From an uncultured Acetatifactor sp. (GTDB taxonomy: Bacteria > Bacillota > Clostridia > Lachnospirales > Lachnospiraceae), in the NCBI GenBank assembly GCA_910584435.1, contig CAJUAP010000002.1, positions 23,687-45,300 of the forward strand: DNA of 21,614 bases. Reading direction: 5' to 3'. Below are positions 14,982 to 21,614 of this stretch, piece by piece. The translations under genes were made by a program, and so were the position numbers. Position 1 is the stretch's first letter. Each line of letters begins with the position of its first letter. The notes beneath the pieces were generated by a model. It did not search any database. It saw only the letters and a list, made by a program, of their open reading frames with translations, and had not been told where the DNA came from.

Positions 14982-15467
14982 CTAGAACCTCTTTTCCATA
15001 GGCGTGACCCTGATTCCTGCCACGTCTATTTCCGAACTTATCATGCGGAACCCCTGCTTTCGATAGAATCCCACGGCATAGGGCGCCGCCTGCAGGAACA
15101 TTGACTGCTCCCCTGCTTCCGTCTTCAGGTACTCGCATAATTTTCTGAGTATGGTGCTTCCCACCCCCATATGATGATAGGCTTCTTCTACGAACAAAAG
15201 CGACAGCTGGTTCCTGTTCCTGATGGAACCTGCACCGATAATATGCCCCCGATCCAGTGCTACCATCAGCTGGTATTCCCCCTTCAGAAACATTACAAAC
15301 AATTTGTCGTCCGTTATGAATTCAAAAAAGTGCCGAATCCCCTCCCGAGAATAATCCTTCCCCTCATACTTCAGAAATGTCCTCCAAATCATTCTCATGG
15401 CAGAAGACCATTCGCTCTCCATGGCCCACCGGTACTCATAAGCCTTCCATCTTGTTCCGATATCCAT
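14982..15467 (-). CDS. GNAT family N-acetyltransferase
   Basis: 161 residues from the ATG at 15467. The acetyl-CoA-binding motif A of the GNAT fold is LSLLFVEEAYHHMGVGSTIL, the loop YHHMGVGS replacing the usual Q/RxxGxG/A. Later AAPYAVGFYRKQGFR is the common motif B (Tyr near the CoA thiol). The acetyl acceptor is unknown. The start codon overlaps the stop of the hydrolase gene as TAATG, the classic coupled arrangement. An ATG eight codons upstream (15491) is also open and would give 169 residues overlapping the hydrolase gene by 25 bp; I prefer the coupled start. Confidence 0.85.
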   Translation of the reverse strand: MDIGTRWKAYEYRWAMESEWSSAMRMIWRTFLKYEGKDYSREGIRHFFEFITDDKLFVMFLKGEYQLMVALDRGHIIGAGSIRNRNQLSLLFVEEAYHHMGVGSTILRKLCEYLKTEAGEQSMFLQAAPYAVGFYRKQGFRMISSEIDVAGIRVTPMEKRF

Positions 15468-16408
15468 TACAAGACCGTACCTTTCATCCAATCATAAATA
15501 TCCTGCATCACCTTATCCCGGTTGGTTTCATTGGGCAGTTCATGCCTGCCCCCTTTATACATCTTCAGTTTCACGTTCTTAAGCCCTGCCGCCGCAAGAG
15601 AATCATACGCCCGTTTTACACCGCTGCCGTATCCACCCACCGGATCTGCGGTTCCCGAAATCATGAGGACCGGCAGATTTTTCGGAATCTGCATTAGGTT
15701 CTCCCTCCGGTACAGCCTGGAAATCAGCTCAAACAAAGTCTCAAAGCCATTTACCGTGAAGATAAATCCGCACAGAGGATCTGCAATATAGGCATCCACG
15801 CGGGCCGCATCACGACTCAGCCAGTCAAAGGGCGTGCGCGGATTTCTGACTCTTCTATTGTAACTGCCAAAAGCCAGCTTGTCAATCAGCTTACTGACAT
15901 GGCCGGAACCACAGATAAGCTTCTGCATGCGAACCGCCGCCTTTGCCATACCCAGTGTCACAGGCGGCTGCATCCCCGTCCCCATAATGATTGCCGCTGA
16001 AATTCCCGACCCATAGCGGAACATATAATTACGGGTGATAAAAGACCCCATACTGTGCCCCATCACCACATACGGCACATCCGGATATAACTTCTGTGTC
16101 ATTTTCTTCAGCCGATGCACATCCCTTACCACCACCGTTGCAGGATCCTGCTCACAAAAATAACCATATTTTCCGCCCTTCTTCTGATGCACGGATTTCC
16201 CATGTCCAAGATGATCCTCCCCCGTCACCACAATGCCTTTTGCCGTGAAAAACTCCGCCAGCTCTTCATATCGCTCCACATACTCCGCCATCCCATGAAC
16301 GATCTGCAGGACACCGCGGACTAAAGTTCCCTCTTCCGGCAAATATCGTACCGCATGCAGTTTCGTCCTGCCGTCCCTGGAATCAAAATAGAATTCTTCT
16401 TTCTTCAT
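15467..16408 (-). CDS. Alpha/beta hydrolase (lysophospholipase / serine aminopeptidase S33 type)
   Basis: 313 residues, no signal peptide. Catalytic triad visible: Ser119 in the nucleophile elbow GHSMG (117-121), Asp255 in SGTADPVGG and His289 in GGRHELPNE. The oxyanion region is VHGMAEYVERY (38-48), with the DHLGHGKS segment typical of monoacylglycerol lipase/PldB-like (Hydrolase_4) proteins. A lid-like insertion lies between about 145 and 215. Likely substrate is a lysophospholipid or monoglyceride, by family only. The ribosome site TAGGAG is only one base from the ATG, closer than ideal. It lies 186 bp downstream of metG and is coupled to the GNAT gene. Confidence 0.88.
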   Translation of the reverse strand: MKKEEFYFDSRDGRTKLHAVRYLPEEGTLVRGVLQIVHGMAEYVERYEELAEFFTAKGIVVTGEDHLGHGKSVHQKKGGKYGYFCEQDPATVVVRDVHRLKKMTQKLYPDVPYVVMGHSMGSFITRNYMFRYGSGISAAIIMGTGMQPPVTLGMAKAAVRMQKLICGSGHVSKLIDKLAFGSYNRRVRNPRTPFDWLSRDAARVDAYIADPLCGFIFTVNGFETLFELISRLYRRENLMQIPKNLPVLMISGTADPVGGYGSGVKRAYDSLAAAGLKNVKLKMYKGGRHELPNETNRDKVMQDIYDWMKGTVL

Positions 16409-16483
16409 GCTCCTACCATTCCTGTCCTTTCCCGAAACATCCGGCTCTCATGCGCCTGACATCTGCAGACTCTGGCGGCACCG

Positions 16484-16609
16484 ATGCCTTTGGCTGCCCA
16501 TACGCATGCACCAATGTCCACAGCGCCCCGGCAGATTTCCGCTTCGCTGACGAGGCGTTTCGGCCTGCCCTATGGCGCCAATCCTCACAGCGCCTCAGCA
16601 GATTTCCGC
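16484..16609. repeat. Imperfect duplication of the 3' end of metG
   Basis: Minus-strand sequence from 16609 (GCGGAAATCTGC, then the TGA stop of metG) to about 16552 is repeated, with roughly one change in five, from 16542 to about 16484. In the second copy the stop is replaced by CGG. The duplication fills most of the gap between metG and the hydrolase gene (16409-16594), which shows no gene of its own. Confidence 0.65.
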
Positions 16610-18658
16610 CCCGGCAGGCATCTCTTTTTCCGGTTTCACCAATGCCAGATTTCCGTCCGCATCCTCCGCACACAACAGCATTCCTTCAGACAGCACACCG
16701 GCCAGCGTGGCAGGTTTTAAATTCACCAGTACCATCACCTTTTTCCCCACCATTTCCTCCGGACTGTAGTATGCCTTAATGCCGGATACAATCTGCTTCA
16801 CCTGGCTGCCGATTCTTACCTGGCTGCAGAGCAGCTTCTTAGACTTGGGCACTGCCTCACAGGAAATAATCTCTCCTACCTGGAACTGAAGCTTTGCAAA
16901 CTCCTCATATGCGATCTCCGGTTTCGCCTCAATATCCACTATGGCACCTGATGATGCCGTCCCGTCTTTCCCGGTATCAGAAGCGCCTGACGCGGCTGCG
17001 TTATCTTTTCCGTTTCCGGAGACACCTGCCTCCGCCCCGGCCGCTGCTGTCTGCATTGCCGCCGCCAGTTCCTCATCCTTCTTCTCCACTTCCTTCATAT
17101 CCAGCCTTGCGAACAGAATCTCCGGCTTATCCGTCACCTTATTTCCGCATTTGTACAGTCCGAATTCTCCCAGCCTGTCGAAATCCCGAAGCTCCGTATT
17201 CAGCTGTGCTGCAATCCGTTCCGCCGTCTCAGGCATAAACGGCTGCAGCATGGAGGCACCGATCACAATGCTTTCCACCAGATTGTAAAGCACCGTAGCA
17301 AGCCTATCCGCCTTAGCCCCGTCCTGGGCCACAGCCTTGCCAAGCACCCACGGCTCCGTCTCATCAATATACTTATTACATCTCTTAAAAATAGAAAAGA
17401 TTTCCGTCAAAGCGTCTGCCACACGCAGCTCTGCCATTTTCTCCGATACTTTCGCAAATGTCCCTGTCACAACAGCCTTCAAATCTCCGTCCAATGCACT
17501 GTCTTCCGCACCCTTGTCTGCTACCACACCGCCGAAATATTTATTGCTCATGGATATGGTACGATTTACCAGATTGCCCAATGTGTTGGCCAAATCCGAA
17601 TTGGTACGCTCTGCAATCAGCTCCCAGGTAGCATTTCCGTCATTTTCATAGGGCATTTCATGAAGCATATAATAGCGCACCGCATCCACACCGAAGAAAT
17701 CTACAAGATCATCCACATAAATGACATTGCCTCTGGATTTCCCCATCTTACCACCGCTCATCAGCAGCCACGGATGCCCGAATATCTGCTTTGGCAGAGG
17801 CTCACCCAGGGCCATAAGGAAAATGGGCCAGTATATGGTGTGGAACCTGACAATGTCCTTGCCGATCAAATGCAGATCCGCCGGCCAGAATTTTCTGTAC
17901 TGTTCCGTACTGCTGCCCTCTGCGTCATAACCAATACCGGTAATATAGTTGCTCAACGCATCCAGCCACACGTAAACCACATGCTTCGGGTCAAAATCCA
18001 CCTGTATCCCCCATTGAAAAGAAGTTCTGGACACGCATAAGTCCTGTAATCCGGGAAGGAGGAAATTGTTCATCATCTCATTCTTACGGGATACGGGCTG
18101 GATAAACTCCGGGTGCTCATTGATATGCCGGATCAATTTATCCGCATATTTACTCATACGGAAGAAATATGCCTCTTCCTTGGCCGGTTTCACTTCCCTG
18201 CCGCAATCAGGACATTTCCCGTCCACCAGCTGGGATTCCGTCCAGAAGGATTCACAGGGCGTACAGTACAGCCCCTCATAAGAGCCTTTGTAGATGTCTC
18301 CCTGATCATACAGGCGTTTGAAAATTTTCTGCACCTGTTTCTCATGGTACGCATCCGTTGTTCTGATAAATTTATCATAGGAAATATTCAGCAGATCGCA
18401 CATTCCCTGAATGATTCCGGCCACGCCGTCCACGAATTCCTTAGGTGTGACTCCTGCTTCCTGGGCCTTTAATTCAATCTTCTGGCCGTGTTCATCCGTT
18501 CCGGTCTGGAAGAATACCTCATACCCTTCCTTTCTCTTAAAACGCGCAATGCTGTCCGCCAAAACGATTTCATAGTTATTGCCTATATGAGGTTTTCCCG
18601 ACGTATAGGCAATCGCCGTGGTAAGATAATAAGCTCCTTTTTCCTTTTCTTTTTCCAT
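16595..18658 (-). CDS. metG: Methionyl-tRNA synthetase
   Basis: Charges tRNA-Met in the cytoplasm. Residues are numbered from an upstream in-frame ATG at 18697. HIGH-type motif GKPHIGN (34-40), zinc cysteines Cys145/148 and 162/165 in CTPC and CPDC, and the KMSKS loop as KMGKS (317-321). The anticodon-binding helices follow. The C-terminal EMAP/Trbp-like tRNA-binding dimerisation domain covers about the last 105 residues (FQVGEIISCEAVP onward). Between them is an Ala/Gly/Ser-rich linker of about 50 residues, longer than usual and likely disordered. I place the start at 18658 because AAGGAG lies nine bases upstream; starting at 18697 would add 13 polar residues and has no ribosome site. Transcription is controlled by a T-box leader. 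Confidence 0.97.
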   Translation of the reverse strand: MEKEKEKGAYYLTTAIAYTSGKPHIGNNYEIVLADSIARFKRKEGYEVFFQTGTDEHGQKIELKAQEAGVTPKEFVDGVAGIIQGMCDLLNISYDKFIRTTDAYHEKQVQKIFKRLYDQGDIYKGSYEGLYCTPCESFWTESQLVDGKCPDCGREVKPAKEEAYFFRMSKYADKLIRHINEHPEFIQPVSRKNEMMNNFLLPGLQDLCVSRTSFQWGIQVDFDPKHVVYVWLDALSNYITGIGYDAEGSSTEQYRKFWPADLHLIGKDIVRFHTIYWPIFLMALGEPLPKQIFGHPWLLMSGGKMGKSRGNVIYVDDLVDFFGVDAVRYYMLHEMPYENDGNATWELIAERTNSDLANTLGNLVNRTISMSNKYFGGVVADKGAEDSALDGDLKAVVTGTFAKVSEKMAELRVADALTEIFSIFKRCNKYIDETEPWVLGKAVAQDGAKADRLATVLYNLVESIVIGASMLQPFMPETAERIAAQLNTELRDFDRLGEFGLYKCGNKVTDKPEILFARLDMKEVEKKDEELAAAMQTAAAGAEAGVSGNGKDNAAASGASDTGKDGTASSGAIVDIEAKPEIAYEEFAKLQFQVGEIISCEAVPKSKKLLCSQVRIGSQVKQIVSGIKAYYSPEEMVGKKVMVLVNLKPATLAGVLSEGMLLCAEDADGNLALVKPEKEMPAGAEIC

Positions 18659-18735
18659 ACCATTTTTCTCCTTTTCTGATTGTTTTGCAAGGTCCATCCC
18701 TGTGCAGAAATAAACTTTCGCAGCTTCGCAGTAAC

Positions 18736-18787
18736 AAAAAAACCCGCCTTCCCATACATACTATCATAGCATGTATCAGAAGACGAG
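18736..18787 (-). terminator. T-box-controlled terminator of metG
   Basis: A long stem with an outer CTCGTCTTC/GAAGGCGGG helix (with G-U pairs), an inner ATACATGC/GTATGTAT helix and seven T at 18742-18736 on the minus strand. It lies about 80 bp before the metG start and just after the T-box core. Confidence 0.85.
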
Positions 18788-18929
18788 CCAATATGCCCGT
18801 GATACCACTTCTTTTCATCCGTTCCTCACAGAACAGACCTCTTCGGGTCAGTCACCCCAGCCTCAAATTCTCATAGAACTCCCCGGCCTATTTTCCCGGC
18901 CTTCCTTGTTCCCCCGGCGTCCTTATTTC

Positions 18930-18961
18930 GTAACAATTCAGTCAGACCGCTGAACTGTTAC
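18930..18961 (-). repeat. Palindromic repeat element, copy 4 (hairpin only), inside the metG leader
   Basis: 32 bp with 12-bp arms. On the plus strand they read GTAACAATTCAG and CTGAACTGTTAC, with one A/C mismatch that becomes a G-U wobble in the metG transcript. It matches the terminal hairpins of the copies at 2346-2377 and 4340-4371. No element body is evident next to it. Confidence 0.8.
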
Positions 18962-19183
18962 CTTTTTACGGCTTACCCGGACTGTGCATCATGACTAATC
19001 CTATCCGCTATAACAGGCGGAACCTGTCGCAGCCTTATCCCGCTCAGGATTCGGTGCGCTGCTCAGAAGCCATCTTCCATATTACGCTGCCTGATTCCTC
19101 TCAGCCTGAACGGAACCTTCTCTGTAAAGCTGCCATAACATGTACTCTCTTCGTCACTGCGTTTTACTTATTTATAAATGATA

Positions 19184-19212
19184 AATTAACACAAGCAACC
19201 GCCTCCTGTCAA
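19184..19212 (-). promoter_or_regulatory. Promoter of the metG leader
   Basis: On the minus strand, perfect -35 TTGACA (19212-19207), 17-base spacer, weak -10 TTAATT (19189-19184). The start would be near 19177, directly before T-box Stem I. Confidence 0.55.
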
Positions 19213-19231
19213 TAGATTTTGCAGGCAAAAC

Positions 19232-19260
19232 TTGAACAAAGTATAAAAATATGATATTCT
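19232..19260 (+). promoter_or_regulatory. Promoter of the PMT-like glycosyltransferase gene
   Basis: -35 TTGAAC (19232-19237), 17-base spacer, -10 TATTCT (19255-19260), 33 bp before the ATG. It is divergent from, and about 20 bp apart from, the metG promoter. Confidence 0.6.
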
Positions 19261-19292
19261 TATCATAAAATATACATCATACTGGGGACAAA

Positions 19293-20867
19293 ATGAGAAA
19301 ACTAAGTGAACATCTTAAGAATAACCGGATACTCCTGGTGATACTGGTTCTGGGCGCCTGCCTGAGACTCATAGCATTAGATAAGTATCCGCAGGGAACT
19401 TACACTGATGAAGCTTATGGCGCATATATCTCCTACGGGCTTTTGACAGACGGAATAGATGACAGAGGCTGCCCTTTTCCGGTTTATTTTATCGCATGGG
19501 GCAGCGGTATGAGTGTCCTTTATTCCTATCTGGGCGTACTGTTTTTTAAACTGTTCGGCGTCAGCCTTCTATCCTATCGTTTACCACAGGCCATATTCGG
19601 AATCCTCACAATCGGAGCCATCTATATTACCGCCAAAGAACTCCTCGGCAGACAGACCGGGCTTCTCTCTGCCCTTGCATTATGTGTAAATCCATGGCAT
19701 ATTATGATGTGCCGCTTCGGGCTGGATGCCAACCTGGCCCCCGGCATGTTTATGATTGGATTCATGTTCCTGGTATTAGGTCTGAACAGAAAGCATATCT
19801 TTCTTGTGCCTTCCGCGGTTTTCTTCGGACTGACCCTGTACTGTTATGCCCTGACATGGCTCATTCTGCCAATATTTCTTATCTTTTCCCTTCTGTTCTG
19901 CCTGAAGCCGTTTCTATCTTCGGGAAGGACGCTGTGGTTATCCGCCCTCCTGCTCTTCGGGCTGGCTCTGCCGTTGCTGATATTTTTAGCCGTAAATTAT
20001 GATTTCATTCCCGAAATACGAACATCCTTTCTGACAATTCCAAAACTGACAGGCTTCAGGGGCGGCGAGCTGTCGCTGAATAATCTAAAAGAAGGCATCA
20101 AAAGCTTTCTCAAAATTGTAATCCTGGAACAGGGAGACGGCAGTGAATTATTGTCCAATACCTTTACGGGCTGCTACTACTTTTTTACCACTCCGTTTAT
20201 GATATTCGGAATATTGTATCATATTCAAAGTTTATTCCGTCAAATCAAAAGCAGGAAAACGGATCTGTCATTTCTGTTTCTGGCATGGCTGATCAGTGCC
20301 GGAATGATAAGCGAGGCCAATACGAGCTTAACAATGATTCATATTAATATGGTTCATATCCCGATTATTTTTTACGGAGCATATGGCATTTACAGCCTTG
20401 GCAGACTGTTAAAAAGTAAGCTTGTACTGTACTGCTGTACTGCATTTTATGCGGTATCGCTTATCTTTTTTGCCGCCTCATACACGCAGCTGGAGTCCTC
20501 CTTCTTTTTTGACGAGAAACCATATGAAGCGGTACAGCGTGCAAAGGAACTTTCTCATGAAGACAGTTTCATTGTATTTTTCGGCGAAACCACCTACAAA
20601 TATCCGAATTTCCTCTGGCGTGAAAAATGTGATATCAATGATTATGTGCGGAATGCGGTATATGATGGCGACCCCTTCTTTGCAAAACTACGGGAATATG
20701 GCAGTTACCGTTTTATGGAAGACGACATTGCATTGGTAGAACGTGATGGCAGGAATGTATATATCCTGTACACCGGCAGCATGGGTGATTTTCATGAGCT
20801 TGGCTTCTGTGTAGAGCAAGTCAATGACTCTTATGCTGTTGCCGCCATGCAAATCCCCTCACAATGA
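19293..20867 (+). CDS. PMT/ArnT-like (GT-C) membrane glycosyltransferase
   Basis: 524 residues, about ten to twelve TM segments. The first external loop after TM1 has TYTDEAYGAY with Asp39-Glu40 at the usual position of the catalytic acid of PMT_2/ArnT-type enzymes. Then come LSYRLPQAIFGILTIGAIY and a long hydrophobic core typical of the family. A soluble C-terminal domain of about 110 residues faces outside. The enzyme should transfer a sugar from a polyprenyl-phosphate donor to a cell-surface acceptor; which sugar and acceptor cannot be told. GGGGA lies about five bases before the ATG. Its 3' end overlaps the convergent gene by 47 bp. Confidence 0.82.
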   Translation: MRKLSEHLKNNRILLVILVLGACLRLIALDKYPQGTYTDEAYGAYISYGLLTDGIDDRGCPFPVYFIAWGSGMSVLYSYLGVLFFKLFGVSLLSYRLPQAIFGILTIGAIYITAKELLGRQTGLLSALALCVNPWHIMMCRFGLDANLAPGMFMIGFMFLVLGLNRKHIFLVPSAVFFGLTLYCYALTWLILPIFLIFSLLFCLKPFLSSGRTLWLSALLLFGLALPLLIFLAVNYDFIPEIRTSFLTIPKLTGFRGGELSLNNLKEGIKSFLKIVILEQGDGSELLSNTFTGCYYFFTTPFMIFGILYHIQSLFRQIKSRKTDLSFLFLAWLISAGMISEANTSLTMIHINMVHIPIIFYGAYGIYSLGRLLKSKLVLYCCTAFYAVSLIFFAASYTQLESSFFFDEKPYEAVQRAKELSHEDSFIVFFGETTYKYPNFLWREKCDINDYVRNAVYDGDPFFAKLREYGSYRFMEDDIALVERDGRNVYILYTGSMGDFHELGFCVEQVNDSYAVAAMQIPSQ

Positions 20868-21600
20868 AGCAGGAAAGTATCATAGAAGCAAGAAAAATCC
20901 AAAATACATATGTCAATCCCCTGTAATAGTGTCGGCCGTTTCCGAACTTTAAACTGCATAAGATGCTCCCATCCGCAGCCCTGGCATCATTCAGCAGATA
21001 TCCATCCGAATAATCCCGATATGTATAAATATCCCTGGTTTCCAGAAGAGAGAACACACCTGCTGCCTCTTCGGAAACATTAACGATTTGGACGTGCAGC
21101 TCATCTCCTTTACATTTCTGCAGCCCCAGCTGAAATTCCAGAAATGACTTCTGCGGACAGGCCGCCAATGGAAGCGGCTGTTCTATCACGCAAATATCAT
21201 CATGATAAAATCTGACTATCAATCTGCCCGCATCCCTTGCAGAATCCTCATAATCAAATGCTATGGACATGCTCTCCAAATGGTCGGCATCTATGCGGAA
21301 GGTCTGCCAAAGGACATCCCGGGGATGCAGCTGCTGTGTGGTCTGAGCGGAATCACCGTTAATCAGCACTTCTCTGTAGACAGGAACCGACTGTGAGAAG
21401 AACTGTGCTGCCATTCCATAAACCGCCAGACTCCAGAGCAATATAAGGCCGCCAAGCTTCATGGCCAATGCCATGCCGCTGGTTTTGTGCTTTTCCAGAA
21501 ACATTGATACTATATTTTTTGTCTTATGTTCTTCCTGAGACACCGATACCATGTCTTCTCCTTTGTGTCTTCCCCGGAATGCCGATACCATACTTTTCAT
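20821..21600 (-). CDS. Two-TM membrane protein of unknown function
   Basis: 259 residues. A cytoplasmic-type N-terminal stretch (1-42) contains three related units of 13-14 residues (MVSAFRGRHK, MVSVSQEEHK, IVSMFLEKHK). TM1 spans about 43-65, then an external domain of about 165 residues rich in beta-strand patterns (LIVRFYHDDICVIEQ, LEFQLGLQ), TM2 spans about 231-251, and the tail is basic. I recognise no family. The external domain resembles the beta-sandwich ectodomains found beside surface glycosyltransferases, but only loosely. GGAAGG lies six bases upstream of the ATG. It is convergent with the PMT-like gene, overlapping its last 47 bp; a shared role in surface glycan assembly is a guess. 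Confidence 0.7.
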   Translation of the reverse strand: MKSMVSAFRGRHKGEDMVSVSQEEHKTKNIVSMFLEKHKTSGMALAMKLGGLILLWSLAVYGMAAQFFSQSVPVYREVLINGDSAQTTQQLHPRDVLWQTFRIDADHLESMSIAFDYEDSARDAGRLIVRFYHDDICVIEQPLPLAACPQKSFLEFQLGLQKCKGDELHVQIVNVSEEAAGVFSLLETRDIYTYRDYSDGYLLNDARAADGSILCSLKFGNGRHYYRGLTYVFWIFLASMILSCFIVRGFAWRQQHKSH

Positions 21601-21614
21601 TTTGTACCTTCCCT

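Larger units (their letters stand above)
18736..19177 (-). promoter_or_regulatory. T-box riboswitch of metG, with an extra palindromic hairpin
   Basis: The minus-strand leader contains T-box landmarks. The Stem I signature is GACGAAGAGAGTA (about 19157-19145), then ACAGAGAAGG and GCTGAGAGG. A candidate Met specifier ATG (19080-19078) lies in AATATGGAAG. A T-box core-like GAAGTGGTATCACGGG (18811-18796) provides the TGGT that pairs with the 3' end of uncharged tRNA. The terminator (18787-18736) has CTCGTCTTC/GAAGGCGGG arms and seven T. Uncharged tRNA-Met would stabilise the antiterminator and allow metG expression. The segment between Stem I and the antiterminator is unusually long and includes the palindromic repeat hairpin at 18930-18961. 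The T-box core is more diverged than typical. Confidence 0.85.

Noticed and set aside
16413..16673. 86-codon minus-strand ORF ending five bases before the hydrolase start
   Set aside because: It overlaps the end of metG in another frame and is explained by the GC-rich duplicated metG tail.
19000..19060. tRNA-like stems (AACAGG...CCTGTC) upstream of metG
   Set aside because: No tRNA cloverleaf or CCA; the stem is part of the T-box leader.

Overview
The window looks like chromosomal DNA from a Gram-positive anaerobe of the Clostridia, most likely Lachnospiraceae. This is an inference from family content: an MsmX/UgpC-type sugar ATPase beside a CdaR/PucR regulator, a YesL (DUF624) protein, a T-box-controlled metG, a PflX-like radical SAM protein, and a repeat-rich protein resembling a Lachnospiraceae family (DUF6128, from memory). 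Ribosome binding sites are of the AGGAG type and promoters are of the TTGACA/TATAAT type. Most genes are on the minus strand.

Layout. 1-2063: a minus-strand group of a nucleotidyltransferase, a SUFU-like (YqcF-type) protein and the start of a repeat-rich protein cut by the window edge. Its apparent leader is made of five 35-bp repeats. 2346-5924: a GT-C-like membrane protein and a PlsC-type acyltransferase, separated and flanked by a family of palindromic, MITE/REP-like elements. 5964-7254: plus-strand SRP RNA with a good promoter, then a PflX-like radical SAM gene. 7292-8992: a two-domain protein with a long 12-residue-repeat linker. 9000-9287: a structured intergenic region. 9288-11707: the CdaR-type regulator and the sugar ABC ATPase, divided by a strong terminator. 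11997-14077: an AT-rich accessory patch with a membrane-anchored exported protein and a papain-like cysteine protease whose gene has an in-frame stop right after the signal peptide. 14078-19212: a likely operon metG > alpha/beta hydrolase > GNAT > possible 57-residue ORF > yesL, headed by a methionine T-box leader. 19232-21600: a PMT/ArnT-like glycosyltransferase transcribed divergently from metG, overlapping tail-to-tail with a two-TM membrane protein.

Most of the window is housekeeping and cell-envelope function: protein targeting RNA, methionine charging, phospholipid acylation, glycosyl transfer and sugar uptake. The most unusual signals are non-coding. They are (i) a repeat family whose members keep the same hairpin architecture while their sequence differs, one hairpin lying inside the metG T-box leader; (ii) interleaved inverted repeats with pseudoknot topology downstream of the regulator gene; (iii) minisatellite-like arrays in and next to several genes; and (iv) the stop-interrupted protease. 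I did not find a clear-cut new defence or biosynthetic system.
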